Part shown: piece after piece, positions 40,504 through 53,482 of the stretch
How positions within the stretch are numbered: position 1 is the first letter of the stretch
Layout of the letters: each line of letters opens with the position of its first letter
Assembly: GCA_945859605.1 (NCBI GenBank)
Contig: OX243821.1
Span: 36,806,249 to 36,870,248, forward strand
DNA length: 64,000 bases
Direction of reading: 5' to 3'
DNA from: Lumbricus rubellus
Taxonomy: Eukaryota; Annelida; Clitellata; Crassiclitellata; Lumbricidae
Position numbers and translations under genes: made by a program
Notes under the pieces: generated by a model
The model's input: only the letters and a program-made list of their open reading frames with translations
Database searches by the model: none
Told to the model about the DNA's origin: nothing

Positions 40504-43480
40504 GTGCTGCCAAAAGTATTCAGCAGCAAATTAATATTTATTATTTTTATTACATTTCCCTTCCATTGCATGGGCTACTTTGAACCGGCTCATTATCAGA
40601 GATCAGTAGAATACCCTAGGCAGCGCTCAGGGAAGACGGTCCTGGGTAGGGACCGACCCGGCCTGCGCGAAAAACCTAATTTCGTGTGCTGCCAAAAGTT
40701 TTCACCAGCAAATTAAAATGTAATATTATTTTTATATTTCTCTTCCATTGCATGAGCTACTTCGAACCGGCTGGTCGTCAGTAGAATACCCTTGGCAGCG
40801 CTCATGGAAGACGGTCCTGGGCATGCAATGGAAGAGAAATATAATAATAATAATACACACGAAATTAGGTTTTTCGCGCAGGCCGGGTCGGTCCCTACCC
40901 TTGGCAGCGCTCATGGAAGAAGCTCATGCAATGGAAGGGAAATATAATAATAATATTACATATTAATTTGCTGCTGAATGCTTTTGGCAGCACACGAATT
41001 TAGGTTTTTCGCGCAGGCCGGGTCGGTCCTTACCCAGGAACGTCTTCCATGAGCGCTGCCTAGGGTATTCTACTGATCTGATAATGAGCCGGTTCGAAGT
41101 AGCCCATGCAATGGAAGGGAAATATAATAATAATATTACATATTAATTTGCTGCTGAATACTTTTGGCAGCACACGAAATTCCATATGTTTCTGGGTAGG
41201 GACCGACCCGGCCTGCGCGAAAAACCTAATTTCGTGTGCTGCCAAAAGTATTCAGCAGCAAATTAATATGTAAAATTATTATTATTTTTTTCTTCCATTG
41301 CATGAGCTACTTCGAACCGGCTGGTCGTCAGTAGAATACCCTTGGCAGCGCTCATGGAAGACGGTCCTGGGTAGGGACCGACCCGGCCTGCGCGAAAAAC
41401 CTAATTTCGTGTGCTGCCAAACGTTTTCAGCAGCAAAAAAAGTAATATTATTATTATATTTCCCTTCCATTGCATGAGCTACTTTGAACCGGCTGGTCGT
41501 CAGTAGAATACCCTTGGCAGCGCTCATAGAAGACGGTCCTGGGTAGGGACCGACCGGGCCTGCGCGAAAAACCTAATTTTGTGTGCTGCCAAAAGTATTC
41601 AGCAGCAAATTAATATGTAATATTATTATTATATTTCCTTTCCATTGCATGAGCTACTTCGAACCGGCTGGTCGTCAGTAGAATACCCTTGGCAACGCTC
41701 ATGGAAGACGGTCCTGGGTAGGGACCGACCCGGCCTGCGCAAAAAACCTAATTTCGTGTGCTGCCAAAAGTATTCAGCAGCAAATTAATATTTAATATTT
41801 TTATTACATTTCCCTTCCATTGCATGGGCTACTTTGAACCGGCTCATTATCAGATCAGTAGAATACCCTAGGCAGCGCTCAGGGAAGACGGTCCTGGGTA
41901 GGGACCGACCCGGCCTGCGCGAAAAACCTAATTTCGTGTGCTGCCAAAAGTATTCAGCAGCAAAAATAATATTTAATGTTTTTTTTACATTTCCCTTCCA
42001 TTGCATGGGCCACTTTGAACCGGCTCATTATCAGATCAGTATAATACCCTAGGCAGCGCTCAGGGAAGACGGTCCTGGGTAGGGACCGACCCGGCCTGCG
42101 CGAAAAACCTAATTTCGTGTGCTGCCAAAAGTATTCAGCAGCAAATTAATATTTAACCCTTTAGTGCCCATGACGGAAAAACTTTATGAAATTTCTTGGT
42201 GTGGTAGACAATATGGATGGTATAACGGAAAAAATATGGGAAAAATTTGCAAACATCAGGTATCTAAAATATCGGCATTTAAATTCTTGTCCCTAAAAAG
42301 GGACAGTGGGCACTACAGGGCACAGGTTTATATTTATAAGTGGAAATTCTTAAAATGTGACATGGTTACTTCACTTGTATGCTATTAAAATATGAAAATT
42401 CAACATATAAATGAAAAATAACATACAGATAGATGAAAGGCAGCAAATAGAAATATCAAAACCAGCTATTAGGGGTCGTCCATAAATGACGACACGTAAT
42501 TTTCGATGATTTTGACCCTCCTCGCCACACTTCATCACAAATGTCATATGATATCTAGTTAGAGACCATCACACATCGTCACATATTATGTGTGACCCCC
42601 AACCCTATGTGCATGACGTCATTTATGGACGTTCCCTTATCCCTCTTACGGCTATCCTGACTATTATAGTCGTCCTTAGCAGTTGACTTTTATATGGCAG
42701 ATCCGGTTATACCCGTTCAACTGATATAATGAACTACAGTGCAAGGCAAAGCGTCGTTACGGTGCACGTAGATGGTTGAATACGAGCTACATACGTTCAA
42801 ATGTAAGCACGAACGTACATGCATAAGTGAATATGTACGTATGTACATACGCACATATATACGTACAAACAAACATACATGCACATACGTACCTGCGTAC
42901 ATACCCATCAGCGTACGTGCTTGCGTTTGTGTACGTACATACATACATACATACATACATACATACATACAAACATACTTACATACATACATACATACAA
43001 TGTCACACATACATACATACATATACATATATATATATATACACATACGTAGGGGCGCGGTAGTGTAGTGGTGGCGTCGTTGCCTTGAAGCCGGAAGGTT
43101 CGAGGTTCGAATCCACCTCGCCGCGTAAGGACCTTGGGCAAGTCCTTCACTCACAATTGCTCAGCGCTTCGGCGTGAAACTCCGATGCAGTGTCCGCTCT
43201 GCATCGGGAGCGCCTTTGAGAAGAGAGAGCTTGAAGGGGCGCTATAACAAGTGCACATACAAACAAACAAAACAAACGTAACTGCGTACATACGTACCTG
43301 CGTACATACGTACCTGCGTACATACGCACCGGCGTACATACATACATACTGCCTACGTGCTTGCGTGCGTACTTACACATACATTCATGCGTACACGCAT
43401 ATATACCTACATGCATGATGATGGTGATGATGATGGCCCTCTGCCCGTAGGCAGGTTAATTGGCTTTACGCCCCTGGGGA
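40504..43480 (-). repeat. Inverted copy of about 7400-10376
   Basis: Coordinates sum to 50880 with the first copy (for example 8492-8761 pairs with 42119-42388). A few bases of indel shift the sum near the SINE B copy. It carries inverted versions of Sat A, the piggyBac-like remnant, MITE, microsatellites, SINE B (43052-43246, now +) and the end of SINE A. Confidence 0.88.
43052..43246 (+). mobile_element. SINE B copy within the inverted duplication
   Basis: Begins GGGGCGCGGTAGTGTAGTGG and has the B box GGTTCGAATCC and body ACCTTGGGCAAG, as in 7636-7830. It is carried by the inverted segment rather than being an independent insertion. Confidence 0.8.
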
Positions 43481-43602
43481 TGAGATGAGTGAGGTGGTTT
43501 CCCGTTGCCTTCCCCACAGACAATGATGGGTAAGAAACTTGCCCAAGGTCACTCCCCAGCAGCTTGCACCCCTGCGTCCCACACGTGCTAGCCCGAGATA
43601 AT
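43423..43602 (-). mobile_element. Truncated SINE A copy in the inverted segment
   Basis: Reverse-orientation tail and body of SINE A, including the unoccupied Polinton target. It is cut at GATAATATA, before its promoter boxes, where Sat A starts. Confidence 0.8.
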
Positions 43603-46600
43603 ATACGAAATTAGGTTTTTCGCGCAGGCCGGGTCGGTCCTTACCCAGGACCGTCTTCCATGAGCGCTGCCAAGAGTATTCTACTGACGACCAGCCGGTT
43701 CGAAGTAGCTCATTCAATGGAAAGGAAATATAATAATAATAATACATATTAATTTGCTGCTGAAAACTTTTGGCAGCACACGAAATTAGGTTTTTCGCGC
43801 AGGCCGGGTCGGTCCCTACCCAGGACCGTCTTCCATGAGCGCTGCCAAGGGTATTCTACTGAGGACCAGCTGGTTCAAAGTAGCTCATGCAATGGAAAAG
43901 AAATATAGTAATAATATTAAATATTAATTTGCTGCTGCTGAAAACTTTTGGCAGCACACGAAATTAAGTTTTTCGCGCAGGCCGGGTCGGTCCCTACCCA
44001 AGACCGTCTTCCCTGAGCGCTGCCAAGGGTATTCTACTGACGACCAGCCGGTTCGAAGTAGCCCATGCTATGGAAGGGAAATATAATAATAATAATAAAT
44101 ATTAATTTGCTGCTGCTGAATACTTTTGGCACACGAAATTAGGTTTTTCGCGCAGGCCGGGTCGGTCCCTACCCAGGACCGTCTTCCATGAGCGCTGCCA
44201 AAGGTATTCTACTGACGACCAGCCGGTTCGAAGTAGCTCATGCAATGGAAGGGAAATATAGTAATATTATTACATATTAATTTGTGGCTGTTTTTCGCGC
44301 AGGCCGGGTCGGTCCCTACCCAGGACCGTCTTCCATGAGCACTGCCAAGGGTATTCTACTGACGACCAGCCGGTTCGAAGTAGCTCATGCAATGGAAAGG
44401 AAAAATAATAATAATATTACATATTTTATTTTGCTGCTGAATACTTTTGGCAGCACACGAAATCAGGTTTTTCGCGCAGGCCGGGTCGGTCCCTACCCAG
44501 GACCGTCTTCCATGAGCGCTGCCAAGGGTATTCTACTGACGACCAGCCAGTTCGAAGTAGCTCATGCAATGGAAGGGAAAAATAATAATAATATTACATA
44601 TTAATTTGCTGCTGAATACTTTTGGCAGCACACGAAATTAGGTTTTTTGCGCAGGCCCGGTCGGTCCCTACCCAGGACCGTCTTCCATGAGCGCTGCCAA
44701 GGGTATTCTACTGACGACCAGCCGGTTCGAAGTAGCTCATGCAATGGAAGGGAAATATAATAAAAATATTACTTATTTTTTTTGCTGCTGAAAACTTTTG
44801 GCAGCACACGAAATTAGGTTTTTCGCGCAGGCCGGGTCGGTCCCTACCCAGGACCGTCTTCCATGAGCGCTGCCAAGGGTAATCTACTAACTACCAGCCG
44901 GTTCAAAGTAGCTCATGCAATGGAAGGGAAATATAATAATAAGTCTACATATTAATTTGCTGCTGAATACTTTTGGCAGCACACGAAATTGGTTTTTTTT
45001 CCCGCAGGCCGGGTCGGTCCCTACCCAGGACCATCTTCCATGAGCGTCTTCAGGTATTCTACTGACGACCAGCGGGTTCGAAGTAGCTCATGCAATGGAA
45101 GGGAAATAAAATAATAATATTACATATTAATTTGCTGCTGAAAACTTTTGGCAGCACACGAAATAAGGTTTTTTGCGCAGGCCGGGTCGGTCCCTACCCA
45201 GGACCGTCTTCCATGAGCGCTGCCAAGGTTATTCTACTGACGACCAGCCGGTTTGAAGTAGCTCATGCAATGGAAGGGAAATATAATAATAATATTACAT
45301 ATTTTATTTTGCTGCTGAATACTTTTGGCAGCACACGAAATCAGGTTTTTCGCGCAGGCCTGTTCGGTCCCTACCCAGGACCGTCTTCCATGAGCGCTAC
45401 CAAGGGTATTCTACTGACGACCAGCCGGTTCGAATTAGCTCATGCAATGGAAGAGAAACGAAATAATAATATTACTTATTAATTTGCTGCTGAATACGTT
45501 TGGCAGCACACGAAATTAAGTTTTTCGCGCAGGCCGTGTCGGTCCCTACCCAGGACCGTCTTCCATGAGCGCTACCAAGGGTATTCTACTGACGACCAGC
45601 CAGTTCGAATTAGCTCATGCAATGGAAGAGAAATGAAATAATAATATTACTTATTAATTTGCTGCTGAATACGTTTGGCAGCACACGAAATTAAGTTTTT
45701 CGCGCAGGCCGTGTCGGTCCCTACCCAGGACCGTCTTCCTTGAGCGCTGCCAAGGGTATTCTACTGACGACCAGCCGGTTCGAAGTAGTTCATGCAATGG
45801 AAGGGAAATATAATATCAATATTACATATTAATTTGCTGCTGAATACTTTTGGCAGCACACGAAATTAGGTTTTTCGCGCAGGCCCGGTAGGTTTCTACC
45901 CAGGACCGTCTTCCATGAGCGCTGCCAAGGGTATTCTACTGACGACCAGCCGGTTCGAAGTAGCTCATGCAATGGAAGGGAAATATAGTAATATTATTAC
46001 ATATTAATTTGCTGCTGAATACTTTTGGAAGCACACGAAATTCCAAATGTTCCTGGGTATGGACCGACCTGGCCTGCGCGAAAAACCTAAATTCGTGTGC
46101 TGCCAAAAGTATTCAGCAGCAGCAAATTATTATTTAATATTATTACTATATTTCCTTTCCATTGCATGAGCTACTTCGAACCGGCTGGTCCTCAGTAGAA
46201 TACCCTTGGCAGCGCTCATGGAAGACGGTCCTGGGTAGGGACCGACCCGGCCTGCGCGAAAGACCTAATTTCGTGTGCTGCCAAAAGTATTTAGCAGCAA
46301 AATAATATGTAATTTTGTTATTATATTTCCCTTCCATTGCATGAGCTACTTCGAACCGGCTGGTCGTCAGTAGAATACCCTTGGCAGCGCTCATGGAAGA
46401 CGGTCCTGTGTAGGGACCGACCCGGGCTGCGCGAAAAACCTAATTTCGTGTGCTGCCAAAAGTATTCAGCCACAAATTAATATGTAATAATATTACTATA
46501 TTTCCCTTCCATTGCATGAGCTACTTCGAACCGGCTGGTCGTCAGTAGAATACCTTTGGAAACCTAATTTCGTGTGCTGCCAAAAGTTTTCACCAGCAAA

Positions 46601-47933
46601 TTAAATTGTAATATTATTATTATATTTCTCTTCCATTGCATGAGCTACTTCGAACCGGCTGGTCGTCAGTAGAATACCTTTGGCAGCGCTCATGGAACAC
46701 GGTCCTGGGCATGCAATGGAAGAGAAATATAATAATAATACACACGAAATTAGGTTTTTCGCGCAGGCCGGGTCGGTCCCTACCCTTGGCAGCGCTCATG
46801 GAAGAAGCTCATGCAATGGAAGGGAAATATAATAATAATATTACATATTAATTTGCTGCTGAATGCTTTTGGCAGCACACGAATTTAGGTTTTTCGCGCA
46901 GGCCGGGTCGGTCCTTACCCAGGAACGTCTTCCATGAGCGCTGCCTAGGGTATTCTACTGATCTGATAATGAGCCGGTTCGAAGTAGCCCATGCAATGGA
47001 AGGGAAATATAATAATAATATTACATATTAATTTGCTGCTGAATACTTTGGCAGCACACGAAATTCCATATGTTTCTGGGTAGGGACCGACCCGGCCTGC
47101 GCGAAAAACCTAATTTCGTGTGCTGCCAAAAGTATTCAGCAGCAAATTAATATGTAAAATTATTATTATTTTTCTCTTCCATTGCATGAGCTACTTCGAA
47201 CCGGCTGGTCGTCAGTAGAATACCCTTGGCAGCGCTCATGGAAGACGGTCCTGGGTAGGGACCGACCCGGCCTGCGCGAAAAACCTAATTTCGTGTGCTG
47301 CCAAAAGTTTTCAGCAGCAAAAAAAGTAATATTATTATTATATTTCCCTTCCATTGCATGAGCTACTTTGAACCGGCTGGTCGTCAGTAGAATACCCTTG
47401 GCAGCGCTCATGGAAGACGGTCCTGGGTAGGGACCGACCGGGCCTGCGCGAAAAACCTAATTTTGTGTGTTGCCAAAAGTATTCAGCAGCAAATTGATAT
47501 GTAATATTATTATTATATTTCTCTTCCATTGCATGAGCTAATTCGAACCGGCTAGTCGTCAGTAGAATACACTTGGCAGCGCTCATGGAAGACGGTCCTG
47601 GGTAGGGACCGACCCGGCCTGCGCGAAAAACCTGATTTCGTGTGCTGCCAAAAGTATTCAGCAGCAAAATAAAATATGTAATCATATTATTATATTTCCC
47701 TTCCATTGCATGAGCTACTTCGAACCGGCTGGTCGTCAGTAGAATAACCTTGGCAGCGCTCATGGAAGACGGTCCTGGGTAGGGACCGACCCGGCCTGCG
47801 CGAAAAACCTAATTTCGTGTGCTGCCAAAAGTATTCAGCAGCAAAAAAATATGTAATATTATTAATTTATTTCCCTTCCATTGCATGAGCTACTTCGAAC
47901 CGGCTGGTCGTCAGTAGAATACCCTTGGCAGCG
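43603..47933. repeat. Sat A array bordering the telomeric zone
   Basis: About 24 units. The first part (43606 onward) copies the order found from 10382, and 44284-45290 copies 12252 onward and 11886-12101. Orientation switches near 46030-46060, 46550-46900 and 47060. The last unit is interrupted at CCCTTGGCAGCG by telomeric repeats. Confidence 0.92.
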
Positions 47934-48088
47934 TTAGGGTTAGGGTTAGGGTTAGGGTTAGGGTTAGGGTTAGGGTTAGGGTTAGGGTTAGGGTTAGGGT
48001 TAGGGTTAGGGTTAGGGTTAGGGTTAGGGTTAGGGTTAGGGTTAGGGTTAGGGTTAGGGTTAGGGTTAGGTTTAAGGGTTAGGGTTAG
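47934..48088 (+). repeat. Telomeric-type tract 1 (TTAGGG)n
   Basis: About 22 perfect TTAGGG copies followed by TTTAAGGGTTAGGGTTAG. It starts abruptly inside a Sat A unit, like a healed chromosome break. Confidence 0.95.
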
Positions 48089-51000
48089 CATGCCAAAGAC
48101 ATGTAGCACTGGCTCAAGCCGATCTCCAAAGTTCGAAAAAGGACCAAGTGTCGATGCGATGTCGCATGTAAGCAGGTTGGTAAGTATGTACTATCATCAG
48201 ATCACAGTTCACAGTCGACAGAGGACCATGTACCATTTGGCTCCAGTACCGCTAAACAAAGGAATGCCCCGGTCGCCTCAAGTGCATGGGACACCCAATA
48301 TCAACCGCAATATAGGTTAGAATGGTTAAAACTGGCCCCGGATGTTTTAGAGTAAAGCGGTTCCCTCCTCCTTATTACCAGGCTTGGGACTGGCACGACA
48401 AAGGGCTGGCCTATTGCCGTGGCGGAGTTGCCTACTTTAGGTCAGGTGTTTACCTTGAAAATGATGTTATGCCTGGTAAAATGGGTCTAAGGGACCGCTA
48501 GCCAATGGGCGTGGATTGTGGAGAAGTAAACTGTGACTGAAAAGCGAGAGATGTTGACTCGTCGGATGCTAAGACTGAACTGAGCTTAAGGCTCGGGCGT
48601 CGCCAATGTAGGCTGAGACCGGCTCTCTAGGGCTCAGTCTCCAGGGTTCGGTTAGACACTAGATCCCCCTCTCCCCTCGGAAACCAAACGAGGCGCGGGC
48701 AGGTTAGGATTAAGGGTTAGGGTTAGCATGCCAAAGACATGTAGCACTGGCTCAAGCCGATCTCCAAAGTTCGAAAAAGGACCAAGTGTCGATGCGATGT
48801 CGCATGTAAGCAGGTTGGTAAGTATGTACTATCATCAGATCACAGTTCACAGTCGACAGAGGACCATGTACCATTTGGCTCCAGTACCGCTAAACAAAGG
48901 AATGCCCCGGTCGCCTCAAGTGCATGGGACACCCAATATCAACCGCAATATAGGTTAGAATGGTTAAAACTGGCCCCGGATGTTTTAGAGTAAAGCGGTT
49001 CCCTCCTCCTTATTACCAGGCTTGGGACTGGCACGACAAAGGGCTGGCCTATTGCCGTGGCGGAGTTGCCTACTTTAGGTCAGGTGTTTACCTTGAAAAT
49101 GATGTTATGCCTGGTAAAATGGGTCTAAGGGACCGCTAGCCAATGGGCGTGGATTGTGGAGAAGCAAACTGTGACTGAAAAGCGAGAGATGTTGACTCGT
49201 CGGATGCTAAGACTGAACTGAGCTTAAGGCTCGGGCGTCGCCAATGTAGGCTAAGACCGGCTCTCTAGGGCTCAGTCTCCAGGGTTCGGTTAGACACTAG
49301 ATCCCCCTCTCCCCTCGGAAACCAAACGAGGCGCGGGCAGGATAGGTTTAAGGGTTAGGGTTAGCATGTCAAAGACATGTAGCACTGGCTCAAGCCGATC
49401 TCCAAAGTTCGAAAAAGGACCAAGTGTCGATGCGATGTCGCATGTAAGCAGGTTGGTAAGTATGTACTATCATCAGATCACAGTTCACAGTCGACAGAGG
49501 ACCATGTACCATTTGGCTCCAGTACCGCTAAACAAAGGAATGCCCCGGTCGCCTCAAGTGCATGGGACACCCAATATCAACCGCAATATAGGTTAGAATG
49601 GTTAAAACTGGCCCCGGATGTTTTAGAGTAAAGCGGTTCCCTCCTCCTTATTACCAGGCTTGGGACTGGCACGACAAAGGGCTGGCCTATTGCCGTGGCG
49701 GAGTTGCCTACTTTAGGTCAGGTGTTTACCTTGAAAATGATGTTATGCCTGGTAAAATGGGTCTAAGGGACCGCTAGCCAATGGGCGTGGATTGTGGAGA
49801 AGCAAACTGTGACTGAAAAGCGAGAGATGTTGACTCGTCGGATGCTAAGACTGAACTGAGCTTAAGGCTCGGGCGTCGCCAATGTAGGCTAAGACCGGCT
49901 CTCTAGGGCTCAGTCTCCAGGGTTCGGTTAGACACTAGATCCCCCTCTCCCCTCGGAAACCAAACGAGGCGCGGGCAGGATAGGTTTAAGGGTTAGGGTT
50001 AGCATGTCAAAGACATGTAGCACTGGCTCAAGCCGATCTCCAAAGTTCGAAAAAGGACCAAGTGTCGATGCGATGTCGCATGTAAGCAGGTTGGTAAGTA
50101 TGTACTATCATCAGATCACAGTTCACAGTCGACAGAGGACCATGTACCATTTGGCTCCAGTACCGCTAAACAAAGGAATGCCCCGGTCGCCTCAAGTGCA
50201 TGGGACACCCAATATCAACCGCAATATAGGTTAGAATGGTTAAAACTGGCCCCGGATGTTTTAGAGTAAAGCGGTTCCCTCCTCCTTATTACCAGGCTTG
50301 GGACTGGCACGACAAAGGGCTGGCCTATTGCCGTGGCGGAGTTGCCTACTTTAGGTCAGGTGTTTACCTTGAAAATGATGTTATGCCTGGTAAAATGGGT
50401 CTAAGGGACCGCTAGCCAATGGGCGTGGATTGTGGAGAAGCAAACTGTGACTGAAAAGCGAGAGATGTTGACTCGTCGGATGCTAAGACTGAACTGAGCT
50501 TAAGGCTCGGGCGTCGCCAATGTAGGCTAAGACCGGCTCTCTAGGGCTCAGTCTCCAGGGTTCGGTTAGACACTAGATCCCCCTCTCCCCTCGGAAACCA
50601 AACGAGGCGCGGGCAGGATAGGTTTAAGGGTTAGGGTTAGCATGTCAAAGACATGTAGCACTGGCTCAAGCCGATCTCCAAAGTTCGAAAAAGGACCAAG
50701 TGTCGATGCGATGTCGCATGTAAGCAGGTTGGTAAGTATGTACTATCATCAGATCACAGTTCACAGTCGACAGAGGACCATGTACCATTTGGCTCCAGTA
50801 CCGCTAAACAAAGGAATGCCCCGGTCGCCTCAAGTGCATGGGACACCCAATATCAACCGCAATATAGGTTAGAATGGTTAAAACTGGCCCCGGATGTTTT
50901 AGAGTAAAGCGGTTCCCTCCTCCTTATTACCAGGCTTGGGACTGGCACGACAAAGGGCTGGCCTATTGCCGTGGCGGAGTTGCCTACTTTAGGTCAGGTG

Positions 51001-51986
51001 TTTACCTTGAAAATGATGTTATGCCTGGTAAAATGGGTCTAAGGGACCGCTAGCCAATGGGCGTGGATTGTGGAGAAGCAAACTGTGACTGAAAAGCGAG
51101 AGATGTTGACTCGTCGGATGCTAAGACTGAACTGAGCTTAAGGCTCGGGCGTCGCCAATGTAGGCTAAGACCGGCTCTCTAGGGCTCAGTCTCCAGGGTT
51201 CGGTTAGACACTAGGTCCCCCTCTCCCCTCGGAAACCAAACGAGGCGCGGGCAGGATAGGTTTAAGGGTTAGGGTTAGCATGTCAAAGACATGTAGCACT
51301 GGCTCAAGCCGATCTCCAAAGTTCGAAAAAGGACCAAGTGTCGATGCGATGTCGCATGTAAGCAGGTTGGTAAGTATGTACTATCATCAGATCACAGTTC
51401 ACAGTCGACAGAGGACCATGTACCATTTGGCTCCAGTACCGCTAAACAAAGGAATGCCCCGGTCGCCTCAAGTGCATGGGACACCCAATATCAACCGCAA
51501 TATAGGTTAGAATGGTTAAAACTGGCCCCGGATGTTTTAGAGTAAAGCGGTTCCCTCCTCCTTATTACCAGGCTTGGGACTGGCACGACAAAGGGCTGGC
51601 CTATTGCCGTGGCGGAGTTGCCTACTTTAGGTCAGGTGTTTACCTTGAAAATGATGTTATGCCTGGTAAAATGGGTCTAAGGGACCGCTAGCCAATGGGC
51701 GTGGATTGTGGAGAAGCAAACTGTGACTGAAAAGCGAGAGATGTTGACTCGTCGGATGCTAAGACTGAACTGAGCTTAAGGCTCGGGCGTCGCCAATGTA
51801 GGCTAAGACCGGCTCTCTAGGGCTCAGTCTCCAGGGTTCGGTTAGACACTAGATCCCCCTCTCCCCTCGGAAACCAAACGAGGCGCGGGCAGGATAGGTT
51901 TAAGGGTTAGGGTTAGCATGTCAAAGACATGTAGCACTGGCTCAAGCCGATCTCCAAAGTTCGAAAAAGGACCAAGTGTCGATGCG
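48071..51986 (+). repeat. 638-bp subtelomeric satellite, six units plus a fragment
   Basis: Exact period of 638 bp with units nearly identical. Each unit opens with AAGGGTTAGGGTTAGCATG and GCACTGGCTCAA (48106, 48744, 49382, 50020, 50658, 51296, 51934) and ends GAGGCGCGGGCAGGATAGG. The seventh unit is cut at GATGCG, where a single TTAGGG precedes PLE-1. The central part is homologous to the 368-bp satellite. A 76-codon ORF recurs in each unit, but identical copies give no evidence of coding. Confidence 0.95.
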
Positions 51987-52164
51987 TTAGGGGATGAAGA
52001 TGGGTTGAGGCACTGGCTCAATCCTTCCTCCATTCCCAGGCTCCACTTGGTCACCGCATCCGTTGTCCACGATCTTTGCGTCTTTCCTCCTCAAGAAACT
52101 CAGAAAAACATTCAAGAGATTTAGTTTCGATATGGATAGTGTGCTTTCTTGTTTATATACGAGG

Positions 52165-52440
52165 TGTAATGCATATATTCATCCATCCATCCATCCATCC
52201 ACCCATCCATCTATCCATGCATCCATCCATCCATCCATCCATCCATCCATCCATCCATCCATACATACATACATACATGCATGCATACATACATACATAC
52301 ATACATCCATACATAAATCCATCCATGCATACATATATACACACACATACTCATATATACATGTACGAACATACACGTACATATACACTTATCTACACAC
52401 ATGCGCCTACATACACACTTGTATACATACATCCACTAGT
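52165..52440. repeat. CATC/CATA microsatellite in the PLE-1 3' region
   Basis: ATCC/CATC repeats grading into CATA and ACAC. ORFs of His/Ile/Pro or Trp/Met/Asp are compositional. Confidence 0.88.
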
Positions 52441-52479
52441 ATAGTTGGAGATAGGTTGCTCTATATATACCACATACAC

Positions 52480-53482
52480 AGAGGTTAGTATAGTTGATCT
52501 AGACAGAAGTGGAAGAATTAGGTTTAGTTTAATAGGAGTAATTCGGAAGTAAGCTCAGTAGGGTCAGTGTTTGGATTGGTGTAGGTCTAAGATTAGAGTC
52601 AGTGTTAGAGTTTGTATAGTTGATGAAGAAACGTGTAATATTTAGGTTCAGTTTATTAGGAGTAAATTAGAAGTAGGATCAGTTTGCATAGTTGGTGTAG
52701 CAGTGCAGTAAGTTGTAGTGTCAGTGTTAGGGCTAGTGTAGGTATAGATATAGGGTCAGTATTAGGGTTTGTGCAGTTGGTCTAGAGAGGAAGTGTGAAA
52801 TTAGGCTAAGTTTATTAGGAATAATTTAGAAGTAGGGTCAGTTTGTATAGTTGGTGTAGCAGTGCATCAAGTTTAGGGTCAGTGTTAGGGTTAGTATAGG
52901 GTCAGTATTAGAGTTTGTGCAGTTGGTCTAGAAAGGAAGTGTGAAATTAGGCTAAGTTTATTAGGAATAATTTAGAAGTAGGGTCAGTTTGTATAGTTAG
53001 TGTAGCAGTGCATCAAGTTTAGGGTCAGTGTTAGGGTTAGTATAGGGTCAGTATTAGGGTTTGTGCAGTTGGTCTAGAAAGGAAGTGTGAAATTAGGCTA
53101 AGTTTATTAGGAATAATTTAGAAGTAGGGTCAGTTTGTATAGTTAGTGTAGCAGTGCATCAAGTTTAGGGTCAGTGTTAGGGTTAGTATAGGGTCAGTAT
53201 TAGGGTTTGTGCAGTTGGTCTAGAAAGGAAGTGTGAAACTAGGCTAAGTTTATTAGGAATAATTTAGAAGTAGGTTAGTGTAGCAGTGCATCAAGTTTAG
53301 GGTCAGTGTTAGGGTTAGTGTAGGTATAAGTTTAGGGTCAGTGTTAGGGTTTGTGCAGTTGGTCTAGAAAGGAAGTGTGAAATTATGCTAAGTTTATTAG
53401 GAGTAATTTAGAAGTAGGGTCAGTGTGTATAGTTAGTGTAGCAGTGCATTAGGTTTATGATCAGTGTTAGTGTATGTGTAGG
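52480..53482. repeat. About 146-bp degenerate repeats with telomere-like motifs, PLE-1 3' region
   Basis: Four to six imperfect units, each with GTGCAGTTGGTCTAGAAAGG (near 52917, 53064, 53209, 53353) and several GTTAGGGT or GGTCAGTGTTAGGG motifs on the + strand. No GIY-YIG coding is found in any frame I read. It may be a 3' UTR built from decayed telomeric sequence. Confidence 0.75.

Noticed and set aside
48090..48320. 76-codon ORF repeated in every 638-bp unit
   Set aside because: Near-identical tandem copies give no independent evidence of coding, and no motif is visible.
48071..51986. CRISPR-like spacing of direct repeats
   Set aside because: The 638-bp units are contiguous satellite copies in a eukaryotic subtelomere; there are no short repeats with unique spacers or cas genes.
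52063..52488. ORFs of His/Ile/Pro or Trp/Met/Asp repeats
   Set aside because: Products of the CATC/CATA microsatellite.
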